Source: JBIOWF01 sp044868295
Lineage (GTDB): Bacteria > Actinomycetota > Actinomycetes > Streptosporangiales > Streptosporangiaceae
Assembly: GCA_044868295.1 (NCBI GenBank)
Contig: JBIOWF010000225.1
Coordinates: forward strand, 1 to 8,610
Length of the DNA stretch: 8,610 nucleotides
Direction of reading: 5' to 3'
Shown here piece by piece: positions 5,241-8,610 of the stretch. Numbering within the stretch: the first letter of the stretch is position 1; every line of letters begins with the position of its first letter. Made by a program: the position numbers and the translations under genes. The notes beneath the pieces were generated by a model, which was not told the origin of the DNA, ran no database searches, and was given only the letters and a program-made list of their open reading frames with translations.

Positions 5241-6161
5241 CGCGAACACGGTCCCGGCGCGGGCGGCCGGGTCGCGGTGCCCGCACCGATGGCAGGTCTG
5301 TGAAGTGCCAGGCGCGGGAACCCTCACCACCTGACCACCCCGATCGCGGGTCTTGTACTCCAGCAGGGCGACGGTCCGGCCCCATGCCTGCCCGGCGATC
5401 GCCCGGTTCAATCCGGCTTTCTGAGCGACGTTCCTGCCGGGTGCTTCGATGGTGCCTTTCGCGGAGACGAGCATATTGGTGATCTTCAGGTCTTCCACCG
5501 CGATCACGCCGAAGGTATCGGCGAGGTGCGTGGTGATCTGATGCTGCCAGTCGGTGGCCCGGCGCTTGGCTTTCGCGCGCAGTCCCGCGATCTGGTCGTA
5601 GGTGCGGCTTTCCCGGTTGGAAGGGCGGGTCTTCCTCGGCCGGGTCGCGCGTTGGCGGGCGCTCTTGTTCTCCAGGCGGCGCAGACGCTCCCGTTCGCCG
5701 CTGGTGAGCCAGGGGCCGTGTTCACGTGTAGTGCCGTCCGACAGGGCCAGGGCGACGTTGACACCCCGGTCGATTCCAACGCTCGGGCCCGGGTGCCGAG
5801 CGGGGGCCGTGACCTGAGTTTCGGTGCGGAACACCAGGTGCCAGCCGTCGGCCTCCTTGACCAGTCGTGCCCCCGTGATTCTCCCGGTGGGAGCGTTCTT
5901 CCCGACGCCGGGAAGGTCCTTGGTCCACCGGAACCTGATCCTTCCGATCATCGGGATGGTGGCCGCGCCCCACCCGGCCGACAGGCGGCAGATCCGCATG
6001 TTCCGGACCTGCGGCACGTCAACCGCCGGCCGTGCCCGTTTCTTCGACTTGAACGTTGGCCGGTCGGCGGGGTGGTCAGGGTTGACGAAGTTCTCCCACG
6101 CTTGGCGGTAGGTCTTCAGAACCGCCTGGGCGGCCCTCCGGCGCCGGGTGTTCACCGACAC
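5094..6161 (-). pseudogene. tnpB: TnpB RNA-guided nuclease, 5'-truncated
   Basis: The frame gives 355 residues ending at TAA 5094-5096, 49 bases before the IS right end. The RuvC triad is kept: Asp131 in VGIDRGVN, Glu223 in AVEDLKI and Asp320 in HADINAAINI. The zinc finger C290-x2-C293...C308-x4-C313 is also intact. What is missing is the normal N-terminus (the first strands of the WED domain and part of the recognition helices, about 50-80 residues by comparison with usual TnpB of roughly 400). A TGA lies directly before the GTG at 6161, and the first residues (SVNTRR) read antisense through tnpA coding sequence, so true TnpB sequence starts near residue 9-10 (AAQAVLKTYRQAW). The catalytic core shows no frameshift or stop, so the truncation is the main damage. 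Guided cleavage is unlikely without the WED part. Confidence 0.85.
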
Positions 6162-6474
6162 TCACCTGACCCGTATGGAAGAGATCATGAGGGACGTGTG
6201 CGCCGACTTCGAAACCCGGCTGACCGAGTTCAACGGCGAGAACAACCACGTCCACCTCCTGGTCAACCTCCCGCCCAAGGTCGCCCTATCGAAACTGGTC
6301 AACAGCCTCAAAGGCGTCTCCTCGCGGCGGATGCGCCAGGAGTTTCCCGAGCTGGCCGCCCACTACTACCGGGCCAGCAAGCTCTGGTCGGGCTCGTACT
6401 TCGCCGGGAGCGTCGGCGGCGCACCGCTCTCGATCGTGCGCCAGTACATCGAGCAGCAGAACCGGCCGGCCTGA
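6148..6474 (+). pseudogene. tnpA: IS200-type Y1 (HUH) transposase TnpA, 5'-truncated
   Basis: TnpA cuts and joins single-stranded IS ends as a dimer. The remaining 108 residues hold the HUH motif (H34-V35-H36 in NNHVHLLVNLPP) and the catalytic tyrosine Y100 in RQYIEQQ, plus LKGVSSRRMR and LWSGSYF typical of the family. The normal protein is about 130-140 residues; the first 25-30, carrying the initial beta strand that usually reads like HLVFTPKYR, are missing. Going upstream the frame runs through unrelated codons to TAG at 6109-6111, and RRRVFTD at the junction looks like the surviving end of that motif. No Shine-Dalgarno precedes the GTG at 6148. It overlaps the artificial start of tnpB by 14 bases on the opposite strand. 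Not expected to be functional. Confidence 0.85.
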
Positions 6475-6546
6475 CCGTGGTGACGCCGGTCCGCCTGGCA
6501 GCGAATCGACTGTTCTTGCCCCGCTCCGCAGGACAGTCCGTTTCAC

Positions 6547-6566
6547 CCCCGGCCTGAAGGCCGGAG
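6547..6566 (-). repeat. IS left-end hairpin, imperfect
   Basis: CCGGCC (6549-6554) pairs with GGCCGG (6559-6564) around a TGAA loop, extended by one G-T wobble and one more pair. On the minus strand it matches the core of the right-end hairpin. It sits about 75 bases after the tnpA stop and about 30 bases from the radA stop. The sequence 5' of the hairpin on the minus strand does not show the AAAG guide of IS608, so the outer boundary and target motif cannot be read with certainty. Confidence 0.7.
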
Positions 6567-6595
6567 CACTACGGACGAATCCGGTAGCGGCTTCC

Positions 6596-8029
6596 TCACC
6601 GGACGTGTGTGAGAGCGTCCCAAACGTTCTCCACTTCTGTGACGTCGAAACCGGGTGCGAAGTTCGTCGTGCGGGACGCGGAATCGCGGACCGCGACGAG
6701 ATTCCCGCGGGATTGCCGCGGCGGCGCCTCCAGCCGTGGGGACTCGACCTCCAGGGATCCGGCGGGGACGAGGGCCCGGGTGAAGCCGAGCCGGGACGCC
6801 TCGGAGAGCCGGCGCCGCACGTCGCGGACGGGACGGAGCTCACCCGCGAGGCCGACTTCGCCCAGCACGATCAGGCCGTTCGGGAGCGGCCGGTCGCCTG
6901 CCGCGCTCACCACGGAGAGCATCAGGGCGAGGTCGACGGCGGGGTCGGTCAGCCGGATGCCGCCCACGGTCGCGGTGAACACGTCGCATTTTCCGATCTT
7001 GGCGTTGAGCCGCCGTTCCATCACCGCGAGCACCATCGCCACCCGGTAGGAGTCCAGGCCGGACGAGGTGCGTCTCGGCTGGGGGGCCTCGGTCGGGCCC
7101 ACCAGCGCCTGCAGCTCGGCCGGGATGGGACGGGTGCCCTCGATCGTGACGGTGACGCAGGTGCCGGGCACCGGCTCCGCGTGCCGCGAGACGAACAGCC
7201 CGCTCGGATCGGTGATCCCGGTGATGCCGCGCTCGTGCAGGTCGAAGCAGCCGACCTCCTCGATCGGCCCGAACCTGTTCTTGATCGCTCGGACCATCCG
7301 GAGTCGCGAGTTCCGGTCGCCCTCGAAGTGCAGGACGACGTCCACCAGGTGCTCCAGGACGCGGGGACCGGCGATCGAGCCGTCCTTGGTCACGTGGCCG
7401 ACCAGGACCGTGGCGATGCCGCGCTCCTTGGCCAGCCGGACCAGGTTTCCGGCGACCTCACGGACCTGGGTGACGCCACCGGGCACGCCGGTCGCCTCGG
7501 CGGAGCCGATCGTCTGCACCGAGTCGACGATGAGCAGCCGGGGCTGGACCTTCTCGACGTGGGTGACGAGCGCGGAAAGGTCGGTCTCGGCCGCGAGATA
7601 GAGCCGGTCCTCCACCGCGCCGATCCGGTCGGCCCGCATGCGCACCTGGGCGGCGGACTCCTCGCCGGTCACGTAGAGCACCGTCTCGTGCTGGGCCGTA
7701 CGCGCCGCGGCCTCCAGCAGGAGCGTCGACTTGCCGATGCCGGGCTCGCCGGCGAGCAGCACCACCGCGCCCGGCACCAGGCCGCCGCCGAGGACCCGGT
7801 CGAGCTCGCTGACGCCGGTCGTCCTGGCATGCGCCACCTCGGCCTTGACCTCGCCGATCGGCACCGCGGGGGCGGAGACGGCGCCCGGCCGGACCACGCT
7901 GACGCCCTGCCGGGCACCCGCCTCCTCCACGGTGCCCCAAGCCTGGCACTCACCGCACCGGCCCACCCACTTGGCGGTGGTCCACCCGCACTCGCCACAC
8001 CGGTACGAAGGCTTCTGCGCTTTACTCAC
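6596..8029 (-). CDS. radA: DNA repair protein RadA (Sms)
   Basis: RadA is a DnaB-like, RecA-fold motor that extends branches during recombination; in Bacillus it is also known to restrain DisA. The 477 residues show the complete layout: an N-terminal zinc finger C11-x2-C14...C25-x2-C28, Walker A GEPGIGKST (94-102), LLIVDSVQT (165-173) as Walker B region, the RadA-specific KNRFG (250-254), and a Lon-protease-like domain (about 325-477) with LGEVGLAGELRPV (389-401). The stop at 6596-6598 falls outside the insertion sequence, so the protein is intact. The GTG at 8029 is supported by the start of the zinc-finger region (MSKAQKPSYRCGECG). It has no Shine-Dalgarno, but TAGCCT lies six bases upstream, suggesting a leaderless mRNA. 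It follows the thioredoxin gene by 93 bases that include a tandem repeat. Confidence 0.97.
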   Translation of the reverse strand: MSKAQKPSYRCGECGWTTAKWVGRCGECQAWGTVEEAGARQGVSVVRPGAVSAPAVPIGEVKAEVAHARTTGVSELDRVLGGGLVPGAVVLLAGEPGIGKSTLLLEAAARTAQHETVLYVTGEESAAQVRMRADRIGAVEDRLYLAAETDLSALVTHVEKVQPRLLIVDSVQTIGSAEATGVPGGVTQVREVAGNLVRLAKERGIATVLVGHVTKDGSIAGPRVLEHLVDVVLHFEGDRNSRLRMVRAIKNRFGPIEEVGCFDLHERGITGITDPSGLFVSRHAEPVPGTCVTVTIEGTRPIPAELQALVGPTEAPQPRRTSSGLDSYRVAMVLAVMERRLNAKIGKCDVFTATVGGIRLTDPAVDLALMLSVVSAAGDRPLPNGLIVLGEVGLAGELRPVRDVRRRLSEASRLGFTRALVPAGSLEVESPRLEAPPRQSRGNLVAVRDSASRTTNFAPGFDVTEVENVWDALTHVR

Positions 8030-8041
8030 GGGCGGAGGCTA
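8030..8041 (-). promoter_or_regulatory. Putative -10 box of radA (leaderless start)
   Basis: On the minus strand TAGCCT (8041-8036) fits TAnnnT and ends six bases before the GTG at 8029. The leader has no purine-rich ribosome site, which supports leaderless translation. No -35 of TTGACA type is seen at normal spacing. Confidence 0.4.
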
Positions 8042-8068
8042 TCGGCCCGCGCCGACAATCCCCACTGT

Positions 8069-8128
8069 GATCTCGGATACTCGGATGATCTCGGATACTC
8101 GGATGAACTCAGATGGACGGACTCAGAT
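8069..8128. repeat. Tandem 18-bp repeat / six-copy CTCRGAT array between trxA and radA
   Basis: GATCTCGGATACTCGGAT occurs twice without a gap or mismatch (8069-8086 and 8087-8104). It is built from a seven-base core CTC(G/A)GAT found at 8072, 8080, 8090, 8098, 8108 and 8122, the last two as CTCAGAT. The final copy overlaps the thioredoxin stop codon (8123-8125). The array begins 28 bases upstream of the putative radA -10. It may be slipped-strand expansion, or a multi-site protein target upstream of radA. Confidence 0.85.
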
Positions 8129-8437
8129 GTGGTCCGCAAGATCGGCGAGCAGCAGGCGCTTGGGCTTGGCGCCCCTGATCTGCTGGACCACCTCGCCGCC
8201 CCGGAAGAGATTCAGCGTGGGGTAGGCCATGATGTCGTACTTGGCGGCTATCTGCGGGTGCTCGTCCGCGTTGAGCTTGGCCACCGTGAGGCGGTCGCCG
8301 TACTCTTCGGCGATCTGCTCCAGGATCGGAACGATCATCTTGCAGGGCGGGCACCACTCGGTCCAGAAGTCCACCAGCACGGGCTTGTCGCTGCGCAGCA
8401 CCTGCTCGTCGAACGTCTCGGTCGTCAGTGTGATCAT
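8123..8437 (-). CDS. trxA: Thioredoxin with CPPC active site
   Basis: The 104-residue product is a single thioredoxin domain of standard length: Asp23 (buried acid of VDFW), active site WCPPCKMI with Cys29 and Cys32, and the cis-proline motif AYPTLNLF with Pro73. It reduces disulfides in cytoplasmic proteins, normally with thioredoxin reductase and NADPH. No signal peptide is present. The canonical thioredoxin motif is CGPC; CPPC replaces Gly by Pro, which is expected to shift redox potential or partner choice. The start ATG at 8437 is supported by GAGGA (8448-8444, minus strand) six bases upstream. That site overlaps the stop codon of the preceding gene, so the two are probably co-transcribed and translationally coupled. 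It may be a secondary thioredoxin (trxA2/trxC-like) rather than the main one; the symbol names the family only. Confidence 0.9.
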   Translation of the reverse strand: MITLTTETFDEQVLRSDKPVLVDFWTEWCPPCKMIVPILEQIAEEYGDRLTVAKLNADEHPQIAAKYDIMAYPTLNLFRGGEVVQQIRGAKPKRLLLADLADHI

Positions 8438-8446
8438 CTTTGGTCC

Positions 8447-8610
8447 TCACTCGGTTCGCTGGGAGAGCGCGCAGCCCGGGCAGGCCTGCGCGAGTTGGGC
8501 GGCCACCTCGGACCGGCGTGCCAGCAACGAGCGGATCTCCGCGTCGGGCTCCGCCAGCTTGCGCCGGTAGACCTCGACGGACTTCGGGCAGGCGTTCCCC
8601 GTCGCGTGCC
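8447..8610 (-). CDS. C-terminus of a small unknown protein with CPGC motif (5' end outside window)
   Basis: On the minus strand a frame with strong G/C third-position bias enters at the window edge and ends at TGA (8449-8447), giving 53 residues. It is charged and probably helical (KSVEVYRRKLAEPDAEIRSL, then RRSEVAAQLA), with one upstream Cys (NACPKS) and a terminal ACPGCALSQRTE holding a CxxC pair. The stop codon lies inside the thioredoxin ribosome site, nine bases before its ATG, the usual arrangement of coupled operon genes. I do not recognise the family. The CxxC next to a thioredoxin gene allows a zinc-binding or redox role, but this is a guess from context. Confidence 0.6.
   Translation of the reverse strand, partial: HATGNACPKSVEVYRRKLAEPDAEIRSLLARRSEVAAQLAQACPGCALSQRTE

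Larger units (their letters stand above)
5045..6575 (-). mobile_element. Decayed IS200/IS605-family insertion sequence with divergent tnpA and tnpB
   Basis: An element of about 1.5 kb lies between radA and disA. It has the IS605 layout: a Y1 HUH transposase gene (tnpA, plus strand) and a tnpB nuclease gene (minus strand), divergent, with imperfect hairpins at both outer ends that share the core CCGGCCTTCAGGCCGG in the same orientation on the minus strand. The tnpB-side end is well defined by a TCAA cleavage-type sequence whose last base is 5045. The tnpA-side end is uncertain, within about 6567-6595. No target duplication is expected, as this family transposes as single-stranded DNA. Both genes lack their 5' ends, joined near 6133-6147 by an internal deletion, so the copy cannot move by itself. 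Its ends might still be used by an intact relative elsewhere in the genome. Confidence 0.92.

Noticed and set aside
5094..6161. Domesticated TnpB-derived repressor (TldR-like) or compact Cas12
   Set aside because: Such repressors lose RuvC residues but keep the N-terminal DNA/RNA-binding part; this one is the opposite, with the triad present and the N-terminus missing inside a recognisable broken IS.
5526..6557. Long plus-strand open frame (343 codons) over tnpB and tnpA
   Set aside because: It is antisense to tnpB and out of frame with tnpA, with no domain-like sequence.
8069..8128. CRISPR-like array
   Set aside because: Units are 7-18 bases, directly adjacent or nearly so, with no unique spacers of 25-40 bases and no cas genes.

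Overview
This is a high-GC chromosomal segment with strong G/C preference at third codon positions, frequent GTG starts, and an actinobacterial gene set: clpC, mutY without a NUDIX domain, disA and radA. It most likely comes from a Streptosporangiales-type actinomycete. That lineage is an inference from gene content and style, with no database search behind it. From general knowledge of Mycobacterium tuberculosis, clpC1, mutY, a membrane-anchored protein (Rv3587c), disA and radA lie close together there. This window holds the same block with changes.

Layout. (1) 1-536: the 3' end of clpC on the plus strand, closed by a textbook terminator. (2) 615-906: a leader without genes that carries a cluster of operator-like symmetries. 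(3) 907-1842: a shortened EboE-like TIM-barrel protein with no other ebo genes in view. (4) 1843-2005: a convergent intergenic region with two 40-bp near-identical repeats and several hairpins. (5) 2006-2872, minus: mutY, divergent from (6) 3067-3783, plus: an anchored extracytoplasmic protein with a Ser/Thr/Pro linker and a four-Cys Ig-like domain. (7) 3801-4889, minus: disA, tail to tail with gene 6. (8) About 5045 to 6575: a decayed IS200/IS605-family insertion sequence. Its divergent tnpA and tnpB have both lost their 5' ends in one internal deletion, but its ends still carry hairpins, including an IS608-like right-end code. (9) 6596-8029, minus: radA. (10) 8123-8437, minus: a thioredoxin with a CPPC active site. 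(11) 8447-8610, minus: the C-terminus of a small unknown protein, closely coupled to the thioredoxin.

How it fits together. The minus-strand series (unknown protein, thioredoxin, radA, disA) looks like a former operon for genome integrity, redox and c-di-AMP signalling, now split by the insertion sequence. DisA makes c-di-AMP while scanning DNA, RadA processes recombination intermediates and is known in other bacteria to modulate DisA, and MutY removes adenine opposite 8-oxoguanine. The insertion puts about 1.5 kb between radA and disA, so disA may now depend on a local promoter; a weak candidate and a 16-bp perfect palindrome lie in its leader. No new defence or CRISPR system is visible. The best leads are the head-to-head truncated IS605-type element inside the radA-disA pair, the orphan EboE-like protein, the operator cluster upstream of it, and two unrelated tandem-repeat patches between genes.
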